Notes: generated by a model not told the origin, from the sequence alone. Positions 9,059 to 19,847 are shown, counted from the first letter of the stretch. The stretch: DNA of 64,000 bases from Hydrogenophaga sp. (GCF_018780075.1 NZ_JADMKB010000009.1:87799-151798); one strand, 5' to 3'. Translations and numbers: made by a program.

Positions 9059-10372
9059 ATGGAGATCTACCTTGTTGGCGGGGCGGTGCGCGATGCCCTC
9101 ATGAGCCCCCGAAGTGACGCGTCCGAGCCGTCCCACGTGGACCGCGACTGGGTCGTGGTCGGGGCCACGCCCGAGGCCATGGTGCAGCAGGGCTTTCTGC
9201 CCGTGGGCCACGACTTCCCGGTGTTCCTGCACCCCGACACCCGCGAGGAATACGCGCTCGCGCGCACCGAGCGCAAGACCGCCCCGGGCTACCAGGGCTT
9301 CGCCTTCCACGCCGACCCCAGCGTCACGCTGGAAGACGATCTGGCGCGGCGCGACCTCACCATCAATGCCATGGCGGTGACCCTGCGCGATGCCGACGAC
9401 CCGGCCCGGGCGACCCTGATCGACCCCCATGGTGGCCTGCGCGACCTGCGCTCGCGCGTGCTGCGCCACGTGACCCACGCCTTCGCCGAAGACCCGGTGC
9501 GCATCCTGCGCGTGGCGCGTTTTGCCGCCCGCTTCCCGGACTTTTCGGTCGCGCCCGGCACCCTGGCCCTGATGCGCCAGATGGTCGATGACGGCGAGGT
9601 GGACCACCTGGTCCCCGAACGGGTCTGGCAGGAACTCTCGCGCGGGCTGATGGAGCAGCGGCCGAGCCGCATGTTCGAGGTGCTCAGGGAATGCGGCGCG
9701 CTGGTGCGGCTGCTGCCCGAGGTGGACCGGCTCTGGGGCGTGCCGCAACGCGCGGACCACCACCCCGAGATCGACACCGGCGTGCACCTGATGATGGTGC
9801 TCGACATGAGCGCACGCCTGGGCGCGGGCCTGCCGGTGCGTTTCGCCTGCCTGTGCCACGACCTGGGCAAGGGCACGACGCCCGCCGACATCCTGCCGCG
9901 CCACCTCGGCCATGAAGAGCGCAGTGCCAACCTGCTGCGCGGCGTGTGCGACCGCTGGCGCGTGCCGCGCGAGAGCCGCGAGCTGGCCGACGTGGTGGCG
10001 CGCGAGCACGGCCACATCCACCGCAGCGGCGACCTGGGCGCGGCGGCGCTGGTGCGGCTGCTGGAGCGCTGCGACGCGCTGCGGCGCCCGGCGCGGTTTG
10101 TCGAGGTGCTGCTGGCCTGCGAATGCGATGCGCGCGGGCGCCTCGGCCACAGCGAGAGCGCCTACCCCCAGAGCGCCCGGCTGGGTGGCGTGCTGGCGGC
10201 GGCGCAATCCGTCGACACCGCGGGGATTGCCCGCGCCGCCCTGCAGCCCGTTGCCCATCCGGACCACAATGCACAGGTCAGCGCGCAGGCGGCGGGCGAA
10301 CGCATCGCCCATGCCATCCACCAGGCGCGTTGCCGCGCCGTGGCCCAGTCGCTGAATCTGGAGCACCCCTAG
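9059..10372 (+). CDS. cca: multifunctional CCA tRNA nucleotidyltransferase
   Basis: MEIYLVGGAVRDALM...DRDWVVVGATPEAMVQQGFLPVGHDFPVFLHPDTREEYALARTERK...RRDLTINAMAV, HD-domain C-terminus. Confidence 0.93.
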   Translation: MEIYLVGGAVRDALMSPRSDASEPSHVDRDWVVVGATPEAMVQQGFLPVGHDFPVFLHPDTREEYALARTERKTAPGYQGFAFHADPSVTLEDDLARRDLTINAMAVTLRDADDPARATLIDPHGGLRDLRSRVLRHVTHAFAEDPVRILRVARFAARFPDFSVAPGTLALMRQMVDDGEVDHLVPERVWQELSRGLMEQRPSRMFEVLRECGALVRLLPEVDRLWGVPQRADHHPEIDTGVHLMMVLDMSARLGAGLPVRFACLCHDLGKGTTPADILPRHLGHEERSANLLRGVCDRWRVPRESRELADVVAREHGHIHRSGDLGAAALVRLLERCDALRRPARFVEVLLACECDARGRLGHSESAYPQSARLGGVLAAAQSVDTAGIARAALQPVAHPDHNAQVSAQAAGERIAHAIHQARCRAVAQSLNLEHP

Positions 10373-10381
10373 GAGCCCGAC

Positions 10382-10792
10382 ATGGCCAGCAACCCGTTCA
10401 ACCCCGCCCTGCCCGAAGGCATCCGCCGTTTCGGTTTTCGCAAGTGGTACGAACGCGAGCTGCTCTCCAGCCACGCCCACATGGCGCTGGCCCTGGTGTC
10501 GGCGGTGGCGCTGATCGCCAGCTTCGAGGCCTTCAAAGGCGGCAGCTGGGGCGAAAAGCTGATCGACACGGCCTTCGTGCTGATCTGTGCCAGCGTCTCG
10601 CTCTGGGCGCTGCGCCGTTACCTCTACCTGTTGATGCACGCCGAAGAAATGGCCAACCAGGCCAACTGCGGGCAATGCAAGGCCTATGGCCTGTTGCTGC
10701 TGGACAAGGCGGCCCCGGCCGAACGCGCGGCCCGTCTGGTGCCGGTGTGCTGCAAACGCTGCGGGTTTCGCTGGAACATGGAAGACGCGTGA
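10382..10792 (+). CDS. small membrane protein with C-terminal CxxC...CCxxC zinc-ribbon-like tail
   Basis: Two hydrophobic segments, then NCGQCKAYGLLLLDKAAPAERAARLVPVCCKRCGFRWNMEDA. Confidence 0.6.
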   Translation: MASNPFNPALPEGIRRFGFRKWYERELLSSHAHMALALVSAVALIASFEAFKGGSWGEKLIDTAFVLICASVSLWALRRYLYLLMHAEEMANQANCGQCKAYGLLLLDKAAPAERAARLVPVCCKRCGFRWNMEDA

Positions 10793-10796
10793 GGTA

Positions 10797-10896
10797 AAGC
10801 CCCCCGCGCCGCTTCGCGTCACCCCCCTCTCTCGCCTTCGGCGGGAGGGGGACGGCACTGGCCGTCCGGCAGAGCCGGCCCGGCGGTGCCCTTGAG
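10797..10896 (+). repeat. stop-anchored triple-hairpin repeat, copy C
   Basis: CCCCCCGCGCCGCTTCGCGTCACCCCCCTCTCTCGCCTTCGGCGGGAGGGGGACGGCACTGGCCGTCCGGCAGAGCCGGCCCGGCGGTGCC. Confidence 0.78.
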
Positions 10897-10991
10897 TTGC
10901 ACTGTTTCATGCGGCACAGGTGGCGCTCCGGCCCCATGCAAAGCTGGTTGAGCGAGTGGACCTGCGTCAAAAGCCCGGATAATTTGGCCGC

Positions 10992-11696
10992 ATGGCCCAC
11001 CTGCTGATTGTTGAAGACGACGAACTGCTGCGCGACGGACTGAGCGCCCAGCTCATGCAGGCGGGTCACCGCATCGACACCGCCGCCGACGGCGAGCAGG
11101 CGCTGGAGCGCCTCCAGAACGACGCGTTCGAAGGCGTGGTGCTCGACCTGGGCCTGCCCAAGCTGGACGGCCTCACGGTGTTGCGGCGCCTGCGCCTGCG
11201 CCTGCCCGCCCTGCCGGTGCTCATCCTCACCGCGCGCGACGGCATCGAGGACCGGGTCGAAGGCCTCAACGCCGGGGCCGACGACTACCTCACCAAACCC
11301 TTCAACCGCGACGAGCTGCTGGCCCGCCTGCAGTCGATGCTGCGGCGCGCCAGCCTGCCCGCCTTCGGCCCTGCCGCCCCCCCGCCCCCACCGGCCACCG
11401 GCAGCCTGCGCGTGGACCCGGTGCTGCCGCGCGCCTGGCTCGGCAACGAGGCCATCGAACTGACCCAGCGCGAGTGGTCGCTGCTCGACCTGCTGGTGCG
11501 CCACAGCGGGCAGGTGGTCAGCCGCGAAGACGTGCTGGCGGTGTGGCAGTCCGAGCCGGGTGAAGCCGGCGGCGTGGCGTCCAACGCGCTGGAGGTGTAC
11601 GTGCACCGCCTGCGCCGCAAGCTCGCGGGCTCCACGCTCAACATCCGCAACATCCGCGGCCTGGGCTACCTGCTCGAATCGGCCAGCGCGCCATGA
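10992..11696 (+). CDS. OmpR-family response regulator
   Basis: LLIVEDDELLRDGLSAQLMQAGH...VLDLGLPKLDGL...ILTARD...GADDYLTKPF; winged-helix C-terminus. Confidence 0.92.
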   Translation: MAHLLIVEDDELLRDGLSAQLMQAGHRIDTAADGEQALERLQNDAFEGVVLDLGLPKLDGLTVLRRLRLRLPALPVLILTARDGIEDRVEGLNAGADDYLTKPFNRDELLARLQSMLRRASLPAFGPAAPPPPPATGSLRVDPVLPRAWLGNEAIELTQREWSLLDLLVRHSGQVVSREDVLAVWQSEPGEAGGVASNALEVYVHRLRRKLAGSTLNIRNIRGLGYLLESASAP

Positions 11697-13060
11697 CGGC
11701 CGGCGTGCCGGGCCTGTCGCTGCGCCGTCAGCTGCTGATCTGGCTGCTGCTGCCGCAGCTGGTGCTCTGGGCCGGCGGCGGCCTGCTGGCCTACCGCATC
11801 GCGCTGTCGTACGCCGAGAAGGGCATCGACCAGTCGCTCACCCAGTCGGTGCGGGCGCTGGCGCGCCAGGTCAAACCCATCGGCTCCGGCCTGCTGATCG
11901 ACTTTCCGCGCGCCGCGCAGGACGTGCTGGAGCAGGACCCGGACGACCGCATCAGCTACATGGTGTCGTCGCCCCCGGGCCAGTTCCTGCTGGGCAACCA
12001 GCGGCTGCCGCAACCCGAAGGCCTGGTCGCGGTGCCTGGCGAGCCCCTGCTCTACAGCGCCACGTTTGAAAAACGGCCGATGCGGTTTGTGGCCATGGAC
12101 CTGAACTACGGCGAAGACAACGCGCCACAGACCATGCGCGTGCAGGTGGGCAAGAGCCTGGCGGTGCAGCAGCGCATCGCGCGCGAGCTGATCGCCGACA
12201 TGCTGGCGCCGCTGCTGGCGGCCGGCGTGCTGCTGAGCCTGGCGGTCTACGGAGGCATCCAGCGCGGCCTGGCGCCGCTGACGCGCCTGACCGCGCAGCT
12301 GGAGAACCGCTCGGTCAACGCGCTCTCGCCCATCGGCATGACGCAAGCGCCCAACGAGGTGCACGCCCTGGTGCAGGCCATCAACGGCCTGCTCGACGAG
12401 GTGGCGCGCAACGTGAACCAGGAAAAACGCTTCATCAGCGACGCCGCCCACCAGTTGCGCACGCCGCTGGCCGGCCTGATCAGCCAGGTGGAACTGGCGC
12501 AGCGCGAAAACAGCGACCCGGTGGTGGGGGCGCGCCTGAACAAGGTGCGCACCGGCGCCGAGCGCAGCGCCCACCTGGTGCACCAGCTGCTCACCCTGGC
12601 GCGCACCGAAACCACGGCCCGGCGCGAGACGCTGGACCTCGCCGCGCTCGCCCGCGAGGTGGCCCGCGAATGGACCCCCAAGGCCGTCGCGGCGGGGGTG
12701 GACCTGGGCTTCGAAGGCAACGACCACCGCGAGCTGCAGGGTGACGCCCTGCAACTGCGCGAAGCCATGGCCAACCTGATCGACAACGCCCTGCGCTACA
12801 CGCCGCGCGGCAGCGCGGTCACGCTCAAGGTCGAGGCCCATGGCGACCGGACCTGCCTGATCGTCGAAGACAACGGCCCGGGGCTCAGCGACGGCGACAT
12901 GGCGCATGTGTTCCAGCGCTTCTGGCGCGCCAGCGAACAACCCGGCGGCTGCGGCCTGGGGCTGGCCATCGTGCGGGAGATCGCGCGGCGCCACGGCGGT
13001 GACGCACTTGTGGAGCGCGTCGAGCCCCATGGGCTGAGGGTCGTGCTGACCCTCAGCTGA
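11693..13060 (+). CDS. two-component sensor histidine kinase (TctE/QseC-like)
   Basis: ATGA overlap with response regulator; RFISDAAHQLRTPLAGLISQVELA, NLIDNALRYTPRGS, EDNGPGLSDGD. Confidence 0.92.
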   Translation: MTAGVPGLSLRRQLLIWLLLPQLVLWAGGGLLAYRIALSYAEKGIDQSLTQSVRALARQVKPIGSGLLIDFPRAAQDVLEQDPDDRISYMVSSPPGQFLLGNQRLPQPEGLVAVPGEPLLYSATFEKRPMRFVAMDLNYGEDNAPQTMRVQVGKSLAVQQRIARELIADMLAPLLAAGVLLSLAVYGGIQRGLAPLTRLTAQLENRSVNALSPIGMTQAPNEVHALVQAINGLLDEVARNVNQEKRFISDAAHQLRTPLAGLISQVELAQRENSDPVVGARLNKVRTGAERSAHLVHQLLTLARTETTARRETLDLAALAREVAREWTPKAVAAGVDLGFEGNDHRELQGDALQLREAMANLIDNALRYTPRGSAVTLKVEAHGDRTCLIVEDNGPGLSDGDMAHVFQRFWRASEQPGGCGLGLAIVREIARRHGGDALVERVEPHGLRVVLTLS

Positions 13061-13066
13061 AGGACT

Positions 13067-14161
<1,095 letters not shown>

Positions 14162-14164
14162 GTG

Positions 14165-15025
14165 TTATCCCTTCACGGCGCCAGCCGTGAGACCTTTGAC
14201 GAAATATTGACCGGCGAGCACGTACACCAGCATGGTGGGCAGGCCGGCGATGATGGCCGCGGCCATGTCCACGTTGTAGGCCTTGACGCTGCTGGTGGTG
14301 TTGGCCATGTTGTTGAGGCCCACGGTGACCGGCTTGCTGTCGGCGCCGCTGAAGGCCACACCGAACAGGAAGTCGTTCCAGATGTTGGTGAACTGCCAGA
14401 TCAGCGTGACCATCATGATGGGCGTGGACATGGGCACCACGATGCGCCAGAAGATGCGCCAGAACCCGGCGCCGTCGATGCGCGCGGCGTTCACCAGCTC
14501 GCGCGGCACGGCGGTGTAGTAGTTGCGGAAGAACAGCGTGGTCCCGGCCATGCCCGCCAGGCAGTGCACCAGCACCAGTCCCGCGATGGAGCTGGAGATG
14601 CCGAGCCAGCCCAGCACCTGGCTCATGGGCAGCAGCACCACCTGGAAGGGCATGAACACGCCGAACAGCAGGAAGCCAAACAGCACCTCGGAACCCCGGA
14701 ACTTCCACATGCTCAGCACGTAGCCGTTGATGGCGCCCCAGGCGGTGGAGATCAGCACCGCCGGCACGGCCATGATCACCGAGTTCCAGAAGTAGGGCTG
14801 CAGGCCGCGGCAGTCCACCCCGGTGCAGGCGGTGGACCAGGCCAGACGCCACGATTCGAAGTTCAGGCTGTGGGGCAGGCTCAGCAGGTTGCCCGAGCGG
14901 ATCTGCTCGGCGTCCTTGAGCGAGGTCGCGACCATCACGTACAGCGGCGCCAGGAAAAACAGCGCGGCGACCAGCAGCAGGCCGTAGACGAACAGGCGAC
15001 CGAGTGAAAACGATTTGGCAGTCAT
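14165..15025 (-). CDS. carbohydrate ABC transporter permease
   Basis: MTAKSFSLGRLFVYGLLLVAALFFLAPLYVMVATSLKD...VNAARIDGAGFWRIFWRIVVPMSTP EAA-type loop. Confidence 0.92.
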   Translation of the reverse strand: MTAKSFSLGRLFVYGLLLVAALFFLAPLYVMVATSLKDAEQIRSGNLLSLPHSLNFESWRLAWSTACTGVDCRGLQPYFWNSVIMAVPAVLISTAWGAINGYVLSMWKFRGSEVLFGFLLFGVFMPFQVVLLPMSQVLGWLGISSSIAGLVLVHCLAGMAGTTLFFRNYYTAVPRELVNAARIDGAGFWRIFWRIVVPMSTPIMMVTLIWQFTNIWNDFLFGVAFSGADSKPVTVGLNNMANTTSSVKAYNVDMAAAIIAGLPTMLVYVLAGQYFVKGLTAGAVKG

Positions 15026-15056
15026 GACAAGCACCCGGCGAGAAGGGTTTGACCAA

Positions 15057-15142
15057 GGGCACCCGTGGAACCGGCTTCGCCGGGCCACCAGGTGCGTCCC
15101 CCCTTCAGGGGGGAAGACGCGAAGCGGCGCAGGGGGGTGTGC
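15057..15142 (-). repeat. stop-anchored triple-hairpin repeat, copy D (inside ABC transporter operon)
   Basis: Minus strand: CCCCCCTGCGCCGCTTCGCGTCTTCCCCCCTGAAGGGGGGACGCACCTGGTGGCCCGGCGAAGCCGGTTCCACGGGTGCC. Confidence 0.82.
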
Positions 15143-16021
15143 TTACCTGTCATGGGGTTTGCTCCGCAGTTCGCTGTACAGATAGGGAACCACAATCGCC
15201 GCCACGGTCGCCAGCATCATGGTGGCGCTGGCCGCGCCCAGACCGATCTGGCCGCGCGTGAAGCTCATGGTGTACATGAAGGTGGCGGGCACGTCGGTCG
15301 CGAAACCGGGGCCGCCGGCGGTGAGCGCCATCACCAGGTCGAAGCTCTTGATCGACAGGTGCGAGAGCACCAGCACGGTGGAGAAAACCACCGGCCGCAG
15401 GATCGGCAAAATGATGCGCCAGTAGATCAGCGGCAGCGAGGCGCCGTCGATCTGAGCGGCCTTGATGATGCTGTCGTCGATGCCGCGCAGGCCCGCGAGG
15501 AACAGCGCCATCGCAAAGCCGGCCGACTGCCAGATGCCCGCGATCACCACGCAGTAGATCGCGTAGTCCGACTGCACCAGCCAGTCGAAACTGAAGGTCG
15601 TCCAGCCCAGGTCCTGCATGAGCTTCTGCAGGCCGTCGCTGGGGTTGAGGATCCACTTCCAGGCGGTGCCGGTGACGATGAACGACAGCGCCATGGGGTA
15701 GAGGTAGATGGTGCGCAGCAGGCCTTCGGCGCGGATCTTCTGGTCGAGAAAGATCGCCAGCACCATGCCCACGGCCATCGAGCCGCCCACATAGAGCACG
15801 CTGAAGATGCCGAGGTTTTTCAGGGCCACGTACCAGCGGTCCATTTCCCAGAGCGCGGCGTACTGGTCCAGGCCCACGAAGTTCTCGTAGTTGGGCAGCA
15901 TGCGCGAGCCGGTCAGCGAGAGCACGCCGTTCCAGATCATGAGCCCGTAGATGAAGGCGAAGCCCAGCACGAAGGCCGGGGTGATCACCAACTTGGGCAA
16001 GAGGGTTTCAAAGGATTTCAT
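15143..16021 (-). CDS. carbohydrate ABC transporter permease
   Basis: MKSFETLLPKLVITPAFVLGFAFIYGLMIWNGVLSLT...IIKAAQIDGASLPLIYWRIILPILRP EAA loop. Confidence 0.9.
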   Translation of the reverse strand: MKSFETLLPKLVITPAFVLGFAFIYGLMIWNGVLSLTGSRMLPNYENFVGLDQYAALWEMDRWYVALKNLGIFSVLYVGGSMAVGMVLAIFLDQKIRAEGLLRTIYLYPMALSFIVTGTAWKWILNPSDGLQKLMQDLGWTTFSFDWLVQSDYAIYCVVIAGIWQSAGFAMALFLAGLRGIDDSIIKAAQIDGASLPLIYWRIILPILRPVVFSTVLVLSHLSIKSFDLVMALTAGGPGFATDVPATFMYTMSFTRGQIGLGAASATMMLATVAAIVVPYLYSELRSKPHDR

Positions 16022-17295
16022 CAGTGGGATTTCTGCGATGGGGCCGACAGGGCCGTCAGCTGGCTTTGCACCTCGCTCACCGTGAGCTTGTCGTTGTTCC
16101 AGAAGTCCGACACCAGCTTGCGCATGGACGCTTGCTGGGCCGGGGTGAGTGCCATGCCGTGGGCCACCGAAGGCACCAGGGCGCCGCTGCGCGAGGTGGC
16201 GGCGAAGTCGCGGGCCGACACCTTGGCGCAGTCGTCGAAACGGTCCAGCGGCATGTTCAGGCGCACCGGGATCGAGCCCTTGCGCAGGTTGAAGCGTTCC
16301 TGGAAGTCCTTGCCCATCAGCAGGTAGGCGAGGTAGCCCTGCGCCTTCTGCGCTTCCCAGCCCTTGAGCTGGAACATGGCGAAGGAATCCACGTTGTAGG
16401 TGTAGGCCTCGGCCGTGCCCGGCGCGGGCACACAGAGGAAGTCCTTGCCGGGGGTCTGGCCGGCGGCGATGAACTCGCCTTTGGCCCAGTCGCCCATGAA
16501 CTGGAAGCCGGCCTTGCCGCCGATCACCAGTTCGGTGCTCAGGTTCCAGTCGCGCCCGGGGGACGCGGCGTCGGTGTAGGGCTTGATGCGGCGCATCAGT
16601 TCGAGCGAGCGCCGCATGGCGTCGCCCGACAGCGCGGCGGGTTCGAGGTTGACCAGCGCGCGGGTGTAGAGCGCCGGGCCGCCCACGCCGAGCACGATGG
16701 ACTCGAACAGCGTGAAGTCCTGCCAGTCCTGGCCGCCATGGGCGACCGGGATGAAGCCCGCCGCGCGGATGCGGTCGGCGGCGGCGAAGAATTCGTCGAA
16801 GCTGCGGGGTGCGGACGCCACGCCCGCCTTGCGCAGCACGGCGGCATTGGCCCACAGCCAGTTCACGCGGTGCACATTGACCGGCACCGCCACGTAGCGG
16901 CCCTTGTGCTTCATCTGGTCGGCGACCACCTTGGGCAACACGTCGTCCCAGCGGTCGAACGAGGCCATGGCGTCGAGGCTGGTCAGGGCGTTGAGCGCGG
17001 CCCATTCCTGGATCGCCGGGCCTTTGATGTTGGCGGCCGCGGGCGGCTGGCCCTGGAGCACGCGCTCGCGCAACACGGCCATGGCGTTCTGGCCGCCACC
17101 ACCGGGCACGGTGAAATCTTTCCAGGTGTGCCCGCGCTGGGCCATCGAGGCCTTGAGCTCGGCCACCGACTTGGCTTCGCCACCGGACGTCCAGTAGTGA
17201 AGCACCTCCACCTCACCCGCGATGGCGGGCGCACCCACCAGCAGGGTGATCGCCGCCAGCGCGCGTTGCAGAACGGCAGCCAGGGTCATGGACAT
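16021..17295 (-). CDS. carbohydrate ABC transporter substrate-binding protein (paralogue 1)
   Basis: Signal peptide; GEVEVLHYWTSGGEAKSVAELKASMAQRGHTWKDFTVPGGGGQNAMAVL; solute-binding family 1. Confidence 0.9.
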   Translation of the reverse strand: MSMTLAAVLQRALAAITLLVGAPAIAGEVEVLHYWTSGGEAKSVAELKASMAQRGHTWKDFTVPGGGGQNAMAVLRERVLQGQPPAAANIKGPAIQEWAALNALTSLDAMASFDRWDDVLPKVVADQMKHKGRYVAVPVNVHRVNWLWANAAVLRKAGVASAPRSFDEFFAAADRIRAAGFIPVAHGGQDWQDFTLFESIVLGVGGPALYTRALVNLEPAALSGDAMRRSLELMRRIKPYTDAASPGRDWNLSTELVIGGKAGFQFMGDWAKGEFIAAGQTPGKDFLCVPAPGTAEAYTYNVDSFAMFQLKGWEAQKAQGYLAYLLMGKDFQERFNLRKGSIPVRLNMPLDRFDDCAKVSARDFAATSRSGALVPSVAHGMALTPAQQASMRKLVSDFWNNDKLTVSEVQSQLTALSAPSQKSH

Positions 17296-17388
17296 GATGG
17301 AAAAAAAGGGGGCAAAAAAGACCTGTCCGGGCCGACACGGCGCCGGACAGGTGTTTCGGAGGGCACCACGCGGTGCCCGGGCACACGC

Positions 17389-18642
17389 TTACTTGGTCGC
17401 TGCGGCTTTGGCGATGTTCTTCACACCGTCGGCCACCGAGATCTTGTCGTCGTTCCAGAACTGGCTCACGGCGTCCTTGATGGCGCCTTCGGCGGCGGGC
17501 GCAATGGCCATGCCGTGGGCGATCGAGGGCACCAGGCCACCACTCTTGGCGGTGTCCACGAAGTCCTTGCTGGAGAGCTTGGCGCAGTCGTCGAACTTGT
17601 CCATCTTCATGTTCAGGCGGACCGGGATGGAACCCTTGTTCAGGTTGAACACTTCCTGGAACTCGGTGCCCATGATGGCCGCGGCCAGGTCGCCCTGGGC
17701 CTTCTGTGCGGTCGCGTCCTTCAGCTTGAACATGGCGAAGGAGTCCACGTTGAAGGTGTAGGCGTTGGCCGTGCCGGGCGCGGCGGCGCAGATGTAGTCC
17801 TTGCCGGGCACCTTGCCGGCGGCCGAGAACTCGCCCTTGGCCCAGTCACCCATGAACTGGAAGGCGGCCTTTTCCTGGATCAACATGGCCGTGGCCAGGT
17901 TCCAGTCGCGGCCGGGGGCGGCCGGGTCGGTGTAGGACTTGATCTTGCGGAAGGTTTCCAGCGACTTGGTCATGGTCGGGCTGGTCAGGGCCTTCTGGTC
18001 GAGCTTGACCATCGCATCCTGGTAGAACTTGGCGCCACCAACACCCAGCACCACCGATTCAAAGGTGGTGAAGTCCTGCCAGTTCTGGCCACCGTGCGCG
18101 ACGGGAATCAGGCCGGCTTTCTTGACCTTCTCGGCGGCGGCAAAGAACTCGTCCCAGCTCTTGGGCGCGCCCGTCACACCGGCCTTTTTCAGCACGGCGG
18201 CGTTGGCCCACATCCAGTTGACGCGGTGCACGTTGACCGGCGCGGCCACGTAGTTGCCCTTGGACTTCATCACGTCGGCCACCACCTTGGGCAGCAGGCT
18301 GTCCCACTGCTCGGCCTTGGCGACGGCGTCCAGGTTGGCCAGCACGCCTTCGGCGGCCCACTCCTGGATGGCCGGGCCCTTGATCTGGGCGGCGGCGGGT
18401 GGGTTGCCCGACACGACACGGCTCTTGAGCACCGTGGCGGCGTTGTCACCACCACCACCGGCGACCGCGAAGTCTTTCCACACATGGCCCTTGGCCTGCA
18501 TGATTTTTTTCAGCTCGGCAACCGACTTGGCTTCGCCGCCCGAGGTCCAGTAGTGCAGGACCTCCACTTCACCGGCCAGCGCCGCAGAGCCGGCCACGGT
18601 GAGGGCCACGGCCATCGCGAGTTTCGAGAGTTTCAGCATCAT
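17389..18642 (-). CDS. carbohydrate ABC transporter substrate-binding protein (paralogue 2)
   Basis: MMLKLSKLAMAVALTVAGSAALAGEVEVLHYWTSGGEAKSVAELKKIMQAKGHVWKDFAVAGGGGDNAATVLKSRVV; collinear with the neighbouring paralogue. Confidence 0.92.
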   Translation of the reverse strand: MMLKLSKLAMAVALTVAGSAALAGEVEVLHYWTSGGEAKSVAELKKIMQAKGHVWKDFAVAGGGGDNAATVLKSRVVSGNPPAAAQIKGPAIQEWAAEGVLANLDAVAKAEQWDSLLPKVVADVMKSKGNYVAAPVNVHRVNWMWANAAVLKKAGVTGAPKSWDEFFAAAEKVKKAGLIPVAHGGQNWQDFTTFESVVLGVGGAKFYQDAMVKLDQKALTSPTMTKSLETFRKIKSYTDPAAPGRDWNLATAMLIQEKAAFQFMGDWAKGEFSAAGKVPGKDYICAAAPGTANAYTFNVDSFAMFKLKDATAQKAQGDLAAAIMGTEFQEVFNLNKGSIPVRLNMKMDKFDDCAKLSSKDFVDTAKSGGLVPSIAHGMAIAPAAEGAIKDAVSQFWNDDKISVADGVKNIAKAAATK

Positions 18643-18716
18643 GTCTCCAGATAAGAAGGGGTTGCTGCTTGGGCCAGGGGCCGCAGCGGTGTTCCATCCA
18701 GAGAGACACCATGCCA

Positions 18717-18756
18717 CCCCGGAGGCATTAATTTTTCATTAATTAATCTTCCGGGG
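18717..18756. promoter_or_regulatory. AT-rich hairpin between glucokinase gene and binding-protein gene
   Basis: CCCCGGA-ggc-ATTAAT-tttttc-ATTAAT-taatct-TCCGGGG nested inverted repeat. Confidence 0.45.
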
Positions 18757-18790
18757 CATCGGGAAAAACCCGAGGTCACGTCACAAAGTT

Positions 18791-19771
18791 TCAGCCTGCC
18801 GAACCGAGGGCGCGCGCGGCGCCCATGAGGGCCGGCGACTGGGTCGAGGTGATCACCCACACGGGGATGCCCGACAGCAGGCCGGTGAAGCGGCCCTTGT
18901 TTTCAAACCGCTCGCGAAACGGAGAGCCATCGAACCAGGCGCCCAGGCGCGGCACGATGCCCCCGCCCACGAAGACCCCGCCCCGCGCGCCCAGGGTGAG
19001 CGCCAGGTTGCCCGCCACCGAGCCCAGCATGGCGCAGAAGAGGTGCATGGTTTCCAGCGCCTGCGGGTGCCCTGCCTTGAAGGCCGCGTCGCTGACGGCC
19101 GCGGCGCTCTCCAGCCCCTGGGCGGTGACGCCGTCGGCCTCGCACAGGATGGCGCAGGTGTCCACCAGGCCCTGGCCGCAGCACACGCGCTCGGTGGAGG
19201 CGTGGCCGTAGCGCCGGATCAGGCCGTCCATCACCAGGCGCTCGCGCGCCGTGGTGGCCGGCAGCGTGACGTGGCCGCCCTCGCCTTCCAGCGGAATCCA
19301 GCCCCCGAACCCGTCGGGCACCAGCCCCGACACACCGAGCCCGGTGCCGGCGCCGACCAGCCCCATGGCCACGCCCGGCGCCGCCGCACCGCCGCCGACC
19401 TGGCGCAGCTCGTCGGCCGGCAGGTCGGGCAAGGCGAGCGCGAGCGCCGTGAAATCGTTGAGCAGCCGGAAGGTCTTCAGGCCGAACTCGGCCACCACGG
19501 CCGACTGGGCAAACGACCAGTGGTGGTTGGTCATGCGCACCTGGTCCCCGGTGATGGGGTTGGCGATCGCCATGCCCACGGCCGCCGGCGCCCCACGGCC
19601 CAGGCCGTCGATGTAGGTGCGCATGGCGTCCTGCAGCCGGGGGTAGTCCGCGCAGGGCAGGATGCGGATGTCCGAGATCGGGGCGCCGGGGGCCGCTTGC
19701 CAGGCAAAACGGGCGTTGGTGCCGCCGACGTCGGCCAGCAGGCGGGCGGTGTCAGGTTGGTTGGGGGACAT
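18791..19771 (-). CDS. glk: glucokinase
   Basis: MSPNQPDTARLLADVGGTNARFAWQ...LLNDFTALALALPDL...LVGAGTGLGVSGLVPDGFGGWIPLEGEGGHVTL. Confidence 0.93.
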   Translation of the reverse strand: MSPNQPDTARLLADVGGTNARFAWQAAPGAPISDIRILPCADYPRLQDAMRTYIDGLGRGAPAAVGMAIANPITGDQVRMTNHHWSFAQSAVVAEFGLKTFRLLNDFTALALALPDLPADELRQVGGGAAAPGVAMGLVGAGTGLGVSGLVPDGFGGWIPLEGEGGHVTLPATTARERLVMDGLIRRYGHASTERVCCGQGLVDTCAILCEADGVTAQGLESAAAVSDAAFKAGHPQALETMHLFCAMLGSVAGNLALTLGARGGVFVGGGIVPRLGAWFDGSPFRERFENKGRFTGLLSGIPVWVITSTQSPALMGAARALGSAG

Positions 19772-19847
19772 GGGTGAGGGCTCCACAGGTGCTGACCCGG
19801 CACGGTACCCGATACCGGCCAAGGGCGACAGGGGATTATGCCGAACC

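Noticed and set aside
8762-10858. 698-aa minus-strand ORF
   Set aside because: Antisense to cca and phzF-like genes, no recognisable motif.
16024-18654. 876-aa plus-strand ORF
   Set aside because: Antisense across both binding-protein genes; histidine/glycine-rich artefact.
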